This document shows, piece by piece, positions 44,307-53,007 of a stretch of 64,000 nt of DNA; the first letter of the stretch is position 1; each line of letters opens with the position of its first letter. Position numbers and translations under genes: made by a program. The notes below the pieces were generated by a model, which saw only the letters and a list, made by a program, of their open reading frames with translations, was not told the origin of the DNA and made no database searches. Source of the stretch: Cytophagales bacterium (GTDB lineage: Bacteria; Bacteroidota; Bacteroidia; Cytophagales; Spirosomataceae); NCBI GenBank assembly GCA_013298125.1, contig JAAFJP010000014.1, forward strand, positions 62,001-126,000, given 5' to 3'.

Positions 44307-45071
44307 ATGTTTTCACTAAAAAACAAATCAGTAGTAATCACAGGTGGCGGTTCTGGAATCGGGCAGGCTATTTCTATGCTTTTTGCCAAACAAGGAGCAT
44401 TGGTAAATATCATTGAACTCAATCATGTTGCTGCCGAAGATACTGTAAATCAGATTCTTAGCTCAGGTGGGAAAGCAATTGCACACACTTGTGACATTGC
44501 CAATCAAGCTAAGGTCATTGAGGTTTTTCAAGCTATTGGGAAGGTAGATATTTTAGTCAATAATGCTGGAATTGCCCACGTCGGAAACCTTGAAAATACT
44601 TCTGAGAGTGATTTTGAAAGAATTTTTCAAGTAAATGTTAAAGGGGCATACAATTGCCTTTATGTGGCTGTACCCATGATGAAAGCACAAGGCGGAGGCG
44701 TGATTTTAAACATGGCATCGGTTGCAGCTACGGTTGGAATCAAGGATAGATTTGCTTATTCCATGTCAAAAGGGGCAGTTTTTACGATGACACTTTCTAT
44801 TGCAAAAGATTATTTACAAGACAATATTCGTTGTAATTGCATCTCGCCTGCCCGTGTGCATACGCCTTTTGTGGATGGATTTATCGAAAAAAACTATCCC
44901 AATAATAAGGAAGAAATGTTTGAAAAATTATCCGCTTCACAGCCTATTGGCAGAATGGGAAAACCAGAAGAAGTTGCCGCCTTAGCTTTGTATCTTTGTT
45001 CTGATGAAGCTGGATTTGTAACGGGTTGCGACTATCCAATTGATGGGGGATTTACCAGATTAAATAACTGA
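44307..45071 (+). CDS. Short-chain dehydrogenase, 2-keto-3-deoxy-L-fuconate dehydrogenase-like
   Basis: 254 residues, classical SDR: TGGGSGIG cofactor motif, DILVNNAG, Ser in NMASVAA, YSMSKGA and GFVTGCDYPIDGGFT. The RCNCISPARVHTPFVDGFI stretch and the neighbouring mutarotase favour a deoxy-sugar-acid dehydrogenase of the fuconate route; other sugar or hydroxy-acid substrates remain possible. NAD preference is suggested by an acidic residue after the second strand (IIELN). Confidence 0.83.
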   Translation: MFSLKNKSVVITGGGSGIGQAISMLFAKQGALVNIIELNHVAAEDTVNQILSSGGKAIAHTCDIANQAKVIEVFQAIGKVDILVNNAGIAHVGNLENTSESDFERIFQVNVKGAYNCLYVAVPMMKAQGGGVILNMASVAATVGIKDRFAYSMSKGAVFTMTLSIAKDYLQDNIRCNCISPARVHTPFVDGFIEKNYPNNKEEMFEKLSASQPIGRMGKPEEVAALALYLCSDEAGFVTGCDYPIDGGFTRLNN

Positions 45072-45093
45072 ATTTATACATATTACTTTTTAA

Positions 45094-45226
45094 TTCAACG
45101 GATTAAAATCCGTTGTTAGGACATCGGTCATCCCGATGGGATTATTACAAAGCAATAGTCCCATCGGGACGGGCAATATCCTAACAACGGACGGTTCGCC
45201 GCTGCGATTTCAACCCGTTGAAAAGA
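45094..45226. repeat. Nested inverted repeat (CAACGGATT / CATCCCGATGGGA)
   Basis: Outer words TTCAACGGATTAAAATCCGTTG and CTAACAACGGA..TTCAACCCGTTGAAAAG pair across an inner CATCCCGATGGGATTA / TAGTCCCATCGGGACG pair. It fills the SDR-SGNH gap. Confidence 0.85.
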
Positions 45227-45258
45227 GGTTTGCTTGACAACATTAAATAATTAAATTC

Positions 45259-45924
45259 ATGAAAAAAACTTTTTTACTCATCACATTTTTCTGGTCAATG
45301 ACTTCGTTTGTACAAGACAAGCCTAAGAAGGTTATTTTCTTCGGAGATTCAATCACTCAGGCGGGCGTTCTACCAACGGGTTATATTACCAAAATGGGGC
45401 AATCGCTTGAAAAACAAGGGCTTAAAGAGAAATATGAATTGATTGGTGCTGGTATTGGTGGAAATAAAGTTTATGATTTATACCTTCGATTGGAAGATGA
45501 TGTTCTCAATAAAAAGCCAGATATTGTTGTGATTTATGTTGGCGTAAATGACGTTTGGCATAAATCAACCTACGGAACGGGTACGGATTTGGATAAATTT
45601 GAAAAGTTTTATCAGGCTCTTATCAACAAAATGAAAGCCAACAATATCAAAGTTATTGTATGTACACCCGCAGTCATTGGTGAACGTACGGACGCAAGTA
45701 ATCAGCAAGATGGAGACTTGAACCAGTTTAGCAAAAGTATCAGAAACTTGGCTTCAAAAAATGACTTGCCTTTGTGTGATTTAAGAAAAGAGTTTCAAGA
45801 TTATAACCTGAAAAATAATCCTGAAAATAAAGAAAAATCTATCCTCACAACGGATAGAGTACATTTAAACGAATTAGGAAATCAATTTGTGGCTGATAAA
45901 ATGTTGCCGTTAATTTTGAAATAA
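45259..45924 (+). CDS. Secreted SGNH/GDSL hydrolase
   Basis: 221 residues, signal peptide (about 1-18). Block I IFFGDSITQAG (Ser), block II GAGIGGNKVYDL (Gly), block III YVGVNDVW (Asn), block V TDRVHLNELG (Asp, His). Platelet-activating-factor acetylhydrolase/rhamnogalacturonan acetylesterase-like; probably removes acyl groups from a carbohydrate outside the cytoplasm. Confidence 0.88.
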   Translation: MKKTFLLITFFWSMTSFVQDKPKKVIFFGDSITQAGVLPTGYITKMGQSLEKQGLKEKYELIGAGIGGNKVYDLYLRLEDDVLNKKPDIVVIYVGVNDVWHKSTYGTGTDLDKFEKFYQALINKMKANNIKVIVCTPAVIGERTDASNQQDGDLNQFSKSIRNLASKNDLPLCDLRKEFQDYNLKNNPENKEKSILTTDRVHLNELGNQFVADKMLPLILK

Positions 45925-45976
45925 CATTGGTGATTTTGTAGTAATGATGAATATAATTAATTTCAAATTACTTATC

Positions 45977-46291
45977 TCATTCACCACCTTTGACTCCATA
46001 AAAAATCACCCAAGTAGAAAAATCATCTGAGAAATTCTCAAAACGATGTTCCACACCTGCGGGAACGAAAAGAAAATCCCCTTTTTGAAATTTCACCGTT
46101 TTTCCATCGGAATAAAAATCACCTTCGCCTGAAATTACGAGATAAATTTCGTCCTTTTCGTGGGGTTGTTGGAAGTCCTTTTCTATGGGCTTATAAACTT
46201 CTACTGATAATGTTCCGTGCGTGAACAATTCCAAAAATAGTTGTTTGGAATTGGATAGTTTTTCGAGGGCTTCGTGTGTGGAAATTTGCAT
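45977..46291 (-). CDS. Small cupin protein
   Basis: 104 residues with cupin motif 1 (EKDEIYLVISGEGDFY) and motif 2 (GDFLFVPAGVEHRFENF). Metal ligands are partly replaced: motif 1 has HEKDEIY rather than HxHxxxxE. It follows the MFS gene by 3 nt as last gene of a VOC-MFS-cupin unit, so an accessory role such as isomerase or dioxygenase in the same catabolism is likely. Confidence 0.83.
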   Translation of the reverse strand: MQISTHEALEKLSNSKQLFLELFTHGTLSVEVYKPIEKDFQQPHEKDEIYLVISGEGDFYSDGKTVKFQKGDFLFVPAGVEHRFENFSDDFSTWVIFYGVKGGE

Positions 46292-46294
46292 GAT

Positions 46295-47503
46295 TTAGAA
46301 ATTTTGATTAATTGGTTTCAAAGACATACTTTTCAATAAAATGGAACAAAATAAAGCTACACAACAGACTGATAATAAAACATTTATGCCAAAATTGTAG
46401 CTTCCGTCAATATCATGAAATTTACCCAACAACATAACGCCCAAGAATCCTCCAATTGAATCAAATGAATTGACAAAGCCCAAGATATTCCCGAATGATT
46501 TTCCTCTATATACATCCGCAACGGTGAGCTGAATCATGGCAAATGCCCCACTGTACCCAAATCCGTAGGCAATTGCATATCCATAAGCCATATAAACATT
46601 TTGGTCAATCATTTTTAAACAAACAATTCCCAGAATTAAGAAAATGGTTGCTAAAATTAGGATGTTCTGTTTGTTGAAATTATCAGAAATATATCCAAAG
46701 AATAATTTGCCTATAATACTGAAAACGAAGAAGATACTGGAAATATTGGTAGCTTTTTCGAGGTCAAAATGGTGTTCATTCAGGTACAAGCGTAAATGAC
46801 TCAAAACGCCAAATCCACAAAACCAAAATGAAGCGGTGATGATGAGCAATACATAAAATGTATTTGTTTTGAAGGCTTCTGTCAGCGTTATTCCATCTTT
46901 TTCTTCGATACTATTTTTTGTCAAATTTAACTCAACAGAAGGCTTATTTCTCACAAAAAACATGGGTAAATAAGACAAAAATGCACCCAAGCAAGCAACT
47001 CCCAAAAGAGCAATCCGCCAACCATATTCTGGCATTAAAAATTTGGCAAATTGTGGATAAATAATTCCGCCAAAACTTGAACCTAACAACAAAACTCCAA
47101 CAGCTACTCCACGTTTTTCTTGAAACCAGTTGGCAATAATGACCATACTCGGAATTAAGCCAGAAAAGGTGATTGCGATGGACAGGGCTACATAAATAGC
47201 ATAAAATTGCGTGTATGAGGTAATTTTTGAAAGAAGTATTTGTGAAACAAATGCCAAGGTTATTCCAAAAAGCATCAAGGTTTTTGCAGGAATTTTTGTC
47301 AGTAAATAACCTACAATTGGAGCGAAAAGTGCAATGATAATGAAGTAATAAGAGGTTGGTTCACTCACTTGCCCGATTGTCCAACCAAATTCTTTGATGA
47401 TTTCTGGAAAAAAAGCGGGAAGGCAATTAGTACTAATGGTGCTGGATGTATAAATGACAAATAATAAAATTACTTGTGTCCATTTTGAGGAATTTTGTTT
47501 CAT
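46295..47503 (-). CDS. MFS transporter (monocarboxylate/OFA-like)
   Basis: 402 residues, about 12 membrane helices with two six-helix halves, as in MCT/OxlT-like carriers (GWTIGQVSEPTSYYF, GYISDNFNKQNILI). The start at 47503 is chosen because the longer reading frame runs into the word repeat upstream. Operon partner of the VOC and cupin genes; likely imports an organic acid. Confidence 0.85.
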   Translation of the reverse strand: MKQNSSKWTQVILLFVIYTSSTISTNCLPAFFPEIIKEFGWTIGQVSEPTSYYFIIIALFAPIVGYLLTKIPAKTLMLFGITLAFVSQILLSKITSYTQFYAIYVALSIAITFSGLIPSMVIIANWFQEKRGVAVGVLLLGSSFGGIIYPQFAKFLMPEYGWRIALLGVACLGAFLSYLPMFFVRNKPSVELNLTKNSIEEKDGITLTEAFKTNTFYVLLIITASFWFCGFGVLSHLRLYLNEHHFDLEKATNISSIFFVFSIIGKLFFGYISDNFNKQNILILATIFLILGIVCLKMIDQNVYMAYGYAIAYGFGYSGAFAMIQLTVADVYRGKSFGNILGFVNSFDSIGGFLGVMLLGKFHDIDGSYNFGINVLLSVCCVALFCSILLKSMSLKPINQNF

Positions 47504-47604
47504 AATTAAGTGATAAGTCGTTAAGTGGCAAGTTGTTAAGTCGTTAATTGATAAGTTGTTGAGCATTTCTTCTTAACAACTTATCAATTAACGACTTATC
47601 ACTT
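47504..47604. repeat. Inverted AAGTGATAAGTCGTTAA word repeat between MFS and VOC genes
   Basis: AAGTGATAAGTCGTTAA (about 47508) pairs with TTAACGACTTATCACTT (about 47588), and CGTTAATTGATAAGTTGTT pairs with its complement at 47575. It covers the whole operon gap and touches the VOC stop region. Confidence 0.88.
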
Positions 47605-48558
47605 TTCTTTATACATCGTCCTCCCGCCTGTTCTTCCATCTTCTTGTTCCAACTCAATTTGCAGATTATCAGGACTCATCAAAATACAGAAAGTGTATGG
47701 CGTTGGTTTGTCGTAATACATCAACATTCTTGGTTCCATGACTACTTTGTAATTATTGGCTTTGGCAGCATAAAAAGCTGGCTCAATTTCATCAAAAAGA
47801 AATCCTAAATGGTCGATGTTCGGAACAAATTTCTTTGAATCTCTTTCAACAACCTGTTCACGAGATAAATTGAGAGCTTCGGGTTCTGACAAAACAAATC
47901 TGTGATTACCAATTTTAAGAACCGTCGAACGGTCTTTTTTATCAATAATTTCTGCCCCTAATACATCCTGATAAAACTTTACATTGAGTTCTAAATTTTT
48001 CACCAACAACTGCAAATGGTCGATTCCGAAAGGGTTTTTAGATTTTTTCATCTTTGGTCTTTCTACCAAAACGATGATATTACTGTCGAATCCGTACATG
48101 GCGACGGCATTGACATCGGGTTCTGTTGGTAGGGTGAAATCCTCCGCTGCAAAATCATAGCCCGCTTTTAAGAGTTGTTTGACCGTCTTTTTGATACTTC
48201 TTGTGTTTATGGCTAACCATCTCACGCCATACATAGGAGGATTATTGGGTGATGGCATCACTTTTTCTCTAATCCAACGTTTTGGGTCGCCTACTTTTAC
48301 CCCTGGAAATGGTCCTGGGGAAGAAATATTGATGGTTGATTCGTCAGGACGAAGAGATATAAAATCAATAAAAGCCAAGGGATTCATTTCTTGTTCTGCC
48401 ATAGCTTTGCCCTTAAAAAAGGTCTTGAAGTAGTTGTTCGCTACTTCACGTACAGACGAATCACTCACGTAATAGTGAATATCGTCAAGCATGATGGGCT
48501 TTTGGGCAAAGGAATTTACTGAAAAAAATATCAGGTATATGATGAAGTGTTTTCTCAT
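47599..48558 (-). CDS. Secreted double-VOC-domain protein
   Basis: 319 residues with a clear signal peptide (MRKHFIIYLIFFSVNSFAQ). Two VOC-like modules follow: the first (about 20-170) is degenerate, the second (about 175-310) has FGIDHLQLLVKNLELNVKFY, NIDHLGFLF and NLQIELEQ with His, His and Glu in metal-ligand positions. VOC ring-cleavage or isomerase enzymes are nearly always cytoplasmic, so export is unusual. First gene of a VOC-MFS-cupin unit next to a TonB receptor on the same strand. Confidence 0.83.
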   Translation of the reverse strand: MRKHFIIYLIFFSVNSFAQKPIMLDDIHYYVSDSSVREVANNYFKTFFKGKAMAEQEMNPLAFIDFISLRPDESTINISSPGPFPGVKVGDPKRWIREKVMPSPNNPPMYGVRWLAINTRSIKKTVKQLLKAGYDFAAEDFTLPTEPDVNAVAMYGFDSNIIVLVERPKMKKSKNPFGIDHLQLLVKNLELNVKFYQDVLGAEIIDKKDRSTVLKIGNHRFVLSEPEALNLSREQVVERDSKKFVPNIDHLGFLFDEIEPAFYAAKANNYKVVMEPRMLMYYDKPTPYTFCILMSPDNLQIELEQEDGRTGGRTMYKEK

Positions 48559-48576
48559 GGGGAATCTGTTAGTAGT

Positions 48577-48666
48577 TCACCCCATCCCAACCCTTCCCCT
48601 CAAAGGGAAGGGCTAAAATTTGTGTGAAAGCCCTTCCCTTTGAGGGGAAGGGTTGGGATGGGGTGA
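48577..48666. repeat. Perfect 38-bp inverted repeat
   Basis: Arms 48577-48614 and 48629-48666 are perfect reverse complements around a 14-nt loop, homologous to the repeat at 40908-40994 (TCACCCCA.CCCAACCCT core). Confidence 0.97.
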
Positions 48667-48702
48667 TTGAAAAAGTATATTAATCCAAACGAAATTATAC
48701 AG

Positions 48703-48754
48703 AAAAGGCACTAAGTACAAAGAAACTGTAAAAATCTTTGTGCTTAGTGCCTGT
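48703..48754. repeat. AGGCACTAAGTACAAAGA inverted repeat
   Basis: 18-nt arms (48703-48720, 48737-48754) with one mismatch; second hairpin in the same intergenic gap. Confidence 0.85.
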
Positions 48755-48766
48755 TTCCTTAAAGTA

Positions 48767-48823
48767 TCACAGGTTTCCAACCTGTGAACGGACTCCACTT
48801 ACAGGTTGGAAACCTGTGATACT
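48767..48823. repeat. TATCACAGGTTTCCAACCTGT inverted repeat
   Basis: Perfect 21-nt arms (48767-48787 and 48803-48823); each arm itself holds the palindrome ACAGGTTTCCAACCTGT seen also at 9430-9481. Ends 13 nt before the TonB receptor stop. Confidence 0.92.
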
Positions 48824-48836
48824 CAAAAGTTCCTTT

Positions 48837-51605
48837 CTAAAACGAAACCTCAGCCGAGAACATAAAACGCTGTGGCAAGAAAGGTACACCACGAACATAT
48901 TTAAAATTACCCAAACCATTGTTCAAATTAGTTTGATAAAAAGTATCATCAGTTTGAGCTGACACCACACTACTTGCCCCTGTGATATTTAACAGGTTAA
49001 ACGAACTAATTTTTAACTTCAACGTATTTTTTATCAATTTTGCAAAAATATTAGCATCCATTAAACTTGCCGTTGGATAATCCAAAGTGTTATAAGCATC
49101 AACAGGACGACCAGCAACATAGTTATTATTGATATTTAATCCAAAATAACTATTTTCATAACCTGCACTTAAATTCCAAACTGTCGAAGGCACACTTGCA
49201 ACACGATTTCCAGCTAAATTAACACTTCTTCTGTCTGGATTTGGAATAGGAGTATCAACTCCATTAACTTTTTCAATTCTGGTCAAAGGTACACCATTGA
49301 TTGAATTGACTGTAACAGCTTGTGTTAAAGCTGTATATTCCGTTTTTTGTTGTGTCAAACTCGTTCTAAAATACAAACCTTTAAGTGCTAATGGCGTATA
49401 TGTCAAGCTAATTTCAGCTCCATAAATTCGATTATCTCCTCCTGGAACACTCACGGCTAATGCACCCACAAACGTTGATACAAGACGATTACTCAGGTTA
49501 TTCAAGAAAATTCCTCCATCCAAACTCAAATCTCCTATGGTAGTTCGGTAACCCAATTCCATACTTGAAACTTGCTCATTTTTATCAATATATGGTTTTG
49601 TGTACATTGTTCGACCTAATTCGTCTCTGGTTGTTATTTGTGTGTAATCAGGCTGACCAGTGGCATCTTTTGGGAAAGCTGTTGCAAAAGGATTTAATAT
49701 TGTTCTTGTATCAGATGGATCGGTTAATCTACGATAAGCATATTCAACCGTAGTGTAAGCTGAGTAATCAGGAGCTCTATATGAACTCGAAAAGTTCCCA
49801 TAAAGAGCTGTATTTTCATTGATGAGATAGTTAAAGCCTAATGAAAAACTTGTTCCACTATGTTGAACAGTTCTACGAGCATTTCTTTGATAAGCGTATC
49901 GATCTTCTACCATATCTAAATCTACAACATCACTTCTCAAACCAATATTCACAGTTAATCTATCATTAAACTTCATTTCATCACCAATGAAATACGAGTT
50001 TACCGTTTCGTTATAAGTACCATTTCTGAAAAGAGATGGAATAATTGCACCACCCACAAGTGTTGAACCTACAACTGAACGAGCTGCAACATCATCACTT
50101 TTGTCTAACCCATAAAAAATTCCCCAAGCAACGGCTCTGACTTTTACGGAACTATAATAATATCCTGCGGTGATGTTATGAATAGAACCTCCCAATTCTA
50201 AATTCTTACTCAAACGTAATTCGTTAATATAATCAAAACCTCTTGAACCTTGGTCTGGTGTTCCTCCTGCAAATAATGCTCTATTCTGAATCCCTGAACC
50301 CCAAAATTGTGTTAATGGGAAGTCAAATTGCGTTCCTGTAAGCATATCTTGGTAACGTCCATTGTTATTTAAAGTAAATCCTGCCCCAAGATTAAGGTTT
50401 AATTTTAATCCAACATTCAAGCCTTTCGATAAATTACCTTCTCTTAATGCTTTATCAACATCAAGAACTTCTCTTGTTCCGTCTGGGTAAGTTGTTGCAA
50501 AGGTTCTTCCTCTTAAACTGTTGGTTACTGGAAGTGCAATATCACGGGTTGTATATCCACCAAAAGGTTTACTTAAATCATTGTAAATGTATGGAACATC
50601 AATTTGATTTTGAATATTCATATTGATAATTCCTCCCGATAATCTGAAAGTATTTCCTTTATCATCCAAATAATCAAAATTAGCACGTATCTGTCCTCCT
50701 TCGTCAGGATAAAGGTTATTTCTAAAACCATTATCGGTCATCAAGTACATTCCTCCAATATTGTAACGAAGTGTTTTCGATTCGTTCAGAGGTCCATTTA
50801 CATTAAAATCTAATTGACGCATATTATTATTTGCTCCTGTAAATCTAATGCCTCCGCCGTGTTCAGTTCCGCCCGTTTTTGTGATAACGTTTATCGCTCC
50901 TGCGGCGGCACCACGACCATATAAAGTTGCGGCAGCACCTCGTACAATTTCTATCTTCTCCACATTCATATCCATTCTGAAAGCCGCATCAGGCACCATT
51001 TCGGGACTGGCAAAAGTTCTCAAACCATCAAATAATAAGGACGTATAAACCAAACCATTTGAGCCATTATCTGGAAATCCACGCATCCAGATAGCATTGC
51101 GGGTACGCCCTGCACCCGTATGCACGAATACCCCTGGTACAAATTTGATAGCATCTGCAATTGAAACGGTACTGGTACGAGCGAGTTGCTTTGCATCAAG
51201 AACCTCAACCGCCGTAACAGTTTCTAATTTTCTGATTGGTTGAGTCGTTGCAGAGACTACTACCTGACTCAATTCTGAAACTTCTTCGTACATCACGATA
51301 TTGATTTCAGAAAAAGCATTCATCGTTTTTTCGACACTACGATAACCTACAAACGAGAACTGTAATTTTGTGCCTTGTGCATCTGGAGCGGATATTTTGT
51401 ATTTTCCGTCTGAATCGGTTGTAGTACCAACAGTTGAAGATTTTACGGTAACATTGACCCCTTGGAGAGGCTTTCCGTCTCCACTAACCACACGACCAGT
51501 GACTAATCGGCTTTGGGCAAAAAGGGTAAGGCTTGTAAAGAAAGAGAAAATCGTTAGGAACAGCACAGTTCCAAACACACGATAATTGGTAAAGTGGTAT
51601 TTCAT
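48837..51605 (-). CDS. TonB-dependent receptor with carboxypeptidase-D-like N-terminal domain
   Basis: About 922 residues from MKYHFTN; signal peptide ending LFAQ. A CarboxypepD_reg-like domain (about 32-120, VSGDGKPLQGVNVTVKSS), a plug domain (about 125-260, with VEKIEIVRGAAATLYGRGAAAGAINVITK), and a 22-strand barrel ending MFSAEVSF. No SusD partner, so uptake of a small molecule or chelate rather than a glycan is likely. Divergent from an MFS-lyase-VOC operon; a palindrome at 51680-51706 lies between. Confidence 0.9.
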   Translation of the reverse strand: MKYHFTNYRVFGTVLFLTIFSFFTSLTLFAQSRLVTGRVVSGDGKPLQGVNVTVKSSTVGTTTDSDGKYKISAPDAQGTKLQFSFVGYRSVEKTMNAFSEINIVMYEEVSELSQVVVSATTQPIRKLETVTAVEVLDAKQLARTSTVSIADAIKFVPGVFVHTGAGRTRNAIWMRGFPDNGSNGLVYTSLLFDGLRTFASPEMVPDAAFRMDMNVEKIEIVRGAAATLYGRGAAAGAINVITKTGGTEHGGGIRFTGANNNMRQLDFNVNGPLNESKTLRYNIGGMYLMTDNGFRNNLYPDEGGQIRANFDYLDDKGNTFRLSGGIINMNIQNQIDVPYIYNDLSKPFGGYTTRDIALPVTNSLRGRTFATTYPDGTREVLDVDKALREGNLSKGLNVGLKLNLNLGAGFTLNNNGRYQDMLTGTQFDFPLTQFWGSGIQNRALFAGGTPDQGSRGFDYINELRLSKNLELGGSIHNITAGYYYSSVKVRAVAWGIFYGLDKSDDVAARSVVGSTLVGGAIIPSLFRNGTYNETVNSYFIGDEMKFNDRLTVNIGLRSDVVDLDMVEDRYAYQRNARRTVQHSGTSFSLGFNYLINENTALYGNFSSSYRAPDYSAYTTVEYAYRRLTDPSDTRTILNPFATAFPKDATGQPDYTQITTRDELGRTMYTKPYIDKNEQVSSMELGYRTTIGDLSLDGGIFLNNLSNRLVSTFVGALAVSVPGGDNRIYGAEISLTYTPLALKGLYFRTSLTQQKTEYTALTQAVTVNSINGVPLTRIEKVNGVDTPIPNPDRRSVNLAGNRVASVPSTVWNLSAGYENSYFGLNINNNYVAGRPVDAYNTLDYPTASLMDANIFAKLIKNTLKLKISSFNLLNITGASSVVSAQTDDTFYQTNLNNGLGNFKYVRGVPFLPQRFMFSAEVSF

Positions 51606-51679
51606 AAATTTTGATGGGTTTTTTGATGGGTTAAAAATAAAATTTGAGTTCGATTGTGAACCCAAGTATAAATATAGTA

Positions 51680-51706
51680 GTTTAGTCTATACGTTCGTAT
51701 TTTAAA
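51680..51706. promoter_or_regulatory. Palindrome in the divergent TonB receptor / MFS promoter region
   Basis: ATACG-TT-CGTAT (51689-51700) flanked by GTTTA on the left and TAAAC on the right: an extended imperfect dyad, 18 nt from the MFS start. Candidate operator for a shared regulator. Confidence 0.4.
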
Positions 51707-51723
51707 CTAATACAATTTTAGGA

Positions 51724-53004
51724 ATGTTTCAAAAAAATATTCAACCTTCATTGCTAACCCCTAATTGGAAACAAAAATATTACCCCTGGCTCATTTGCTT
51801 TTCGGGGCTTCTCATCTTGATAGTTGTTAATGGATTGACTACCACCTCTTTATCTGTTTTTGATAAGGCTTTTTTAGACGAATTTCATTGGAGTAGAGAG
51901 GAATTGAAGATGAGAGAATCAGTTACCAATGGAGTTACCCTCTTTTTTATCTTCATTTCTGGGATGATTATTGATAAAATACGAGTCAGAAAAATGCTCC
52001 TCTTTGGGACTTTTGTCTTGTTTGCGACCTTAGCAAGTTATAGTTTCATAGAAAATAAATATCAAGCCTATCTCATTCATTTTTTCTTGGGAATTTCAAT
52101 GATTGCGGCGGGTTCAGTTTCGTGTATCATTTTGGTTTCAACCTGGTTTAATGAGAAAAAAGGCTTGGCTTTGGGCATTGTATTGGTAGGAACAAGTTTG
52201 GGAGGAGCTATTTTTTCGAGGCTCAATAATATCCTTTTTGATTTATACGGTTGGCGACAGGCTTTTTTAATTCTATCGAGTTTTCCGCTTTTGATATTCT
52301 TTTTTATTTTATTTTTTGTCAAAAGTTCCCCTCACGAGATAGGAATTAAGGCTTTTGGAGAAAATACAGGAGCATCAAAACCTGTAAATTCAGATTTACT
52401 GACTCAAGGAATGACCTATCAAAATGCTACGAAAACGCATTTGTTTTGGTTAATTTGTATTTGCGGTTTTTGTACATTTTATAGTTTAGTTGGTACAATT
52501 GCTAATGTTTTCTTACATTTGGTAGGTCTAAATTTTACCGAAAAAGATGCCAGTTATTATTTGTATCTCTATTTTTTGATTGCTGGTTTTGGAAAATTTT
52601 TAATCTCTTTTTTCTCTGATTATATCAATCCCTACATCGTTTTTTCAACTTGTTGTTTAGTAATGATTTTGGGAATATTTGGGTTAAGCACCTCCGACCA
52701 ATCGTTTATTATTCTTTCAATTTGCTTGTTAGCATTGAGTTGGGGCGGAATATACTCACTTTATAATTTGATAATAGTCAAAACTTTTGGATTAAAAGAA
52801 GCGGGGAAAATCAACGGAACAATCAGTATGTTTGAAGGTGGAGGAGCATTTTTAGGACCTTTCCTTACGGCAAAACTATTTAATTTAGAAGGTTCATATC
52901 AAATTCCGTTTCTGATAAATGCGGCTTTAATTGGCTTTGTTTTTATTATTTCCATTAAATTCAAATCATATATAAATAAAATAAAACCAACCGAAACATT
53001 ATAA
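51724..53004 (+). CDS. MFS transporter
   Basis: 426 residues with about 12 membrane helices; N-terminal HWSREELKMRESVTNGV and GWRQAFLILS are typical of the MCT/oxalate-formate antiporter-like group, the same group as the 46295 carrier. First gene of a tight three-gene unit (next ATG 3 nt after the stop). Likely imports the compound processed by the C-S lyase and VOC protein. Confidence 0.86.
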   Translation: MFQKNIQPSLLTPNWKQKYYPWLICFSGLLILIVVNGLTTTSLSVFDKAFLDEFHWSREELKMRESVTNGVTLFFIFISGMIIDKIRVRKMLLFGTFVLFATLASYSFIENKYQAYLIHFFLGISMIAAGSVSCIILVSTWFNEKKGLALGIVLVGTSLGGAIFSRLNNILFDLYGWRQAFLILSSFPLLIFFFILFFVKSSPHEIGIKAFGENTGASKPVNSDLLTQGMTYQNATKTHLFWLICICGFCTFYSLVGTIANVFLHLVGLNFTEKDASYYLYLYFLIAGFGKFLISFFSDYINPYIVFSTCCLVMILGIFGLSTSDQSFIILSICLLALSWGGIYSLYNLIIVKTFGLKEAGKINGTISMFEGGGAFLGPFLTAKLFNLEGSYQIPFLINAALIGFVFIISIKFKSYINKIKPTETL

Positions 53005-53007
53005 TTT

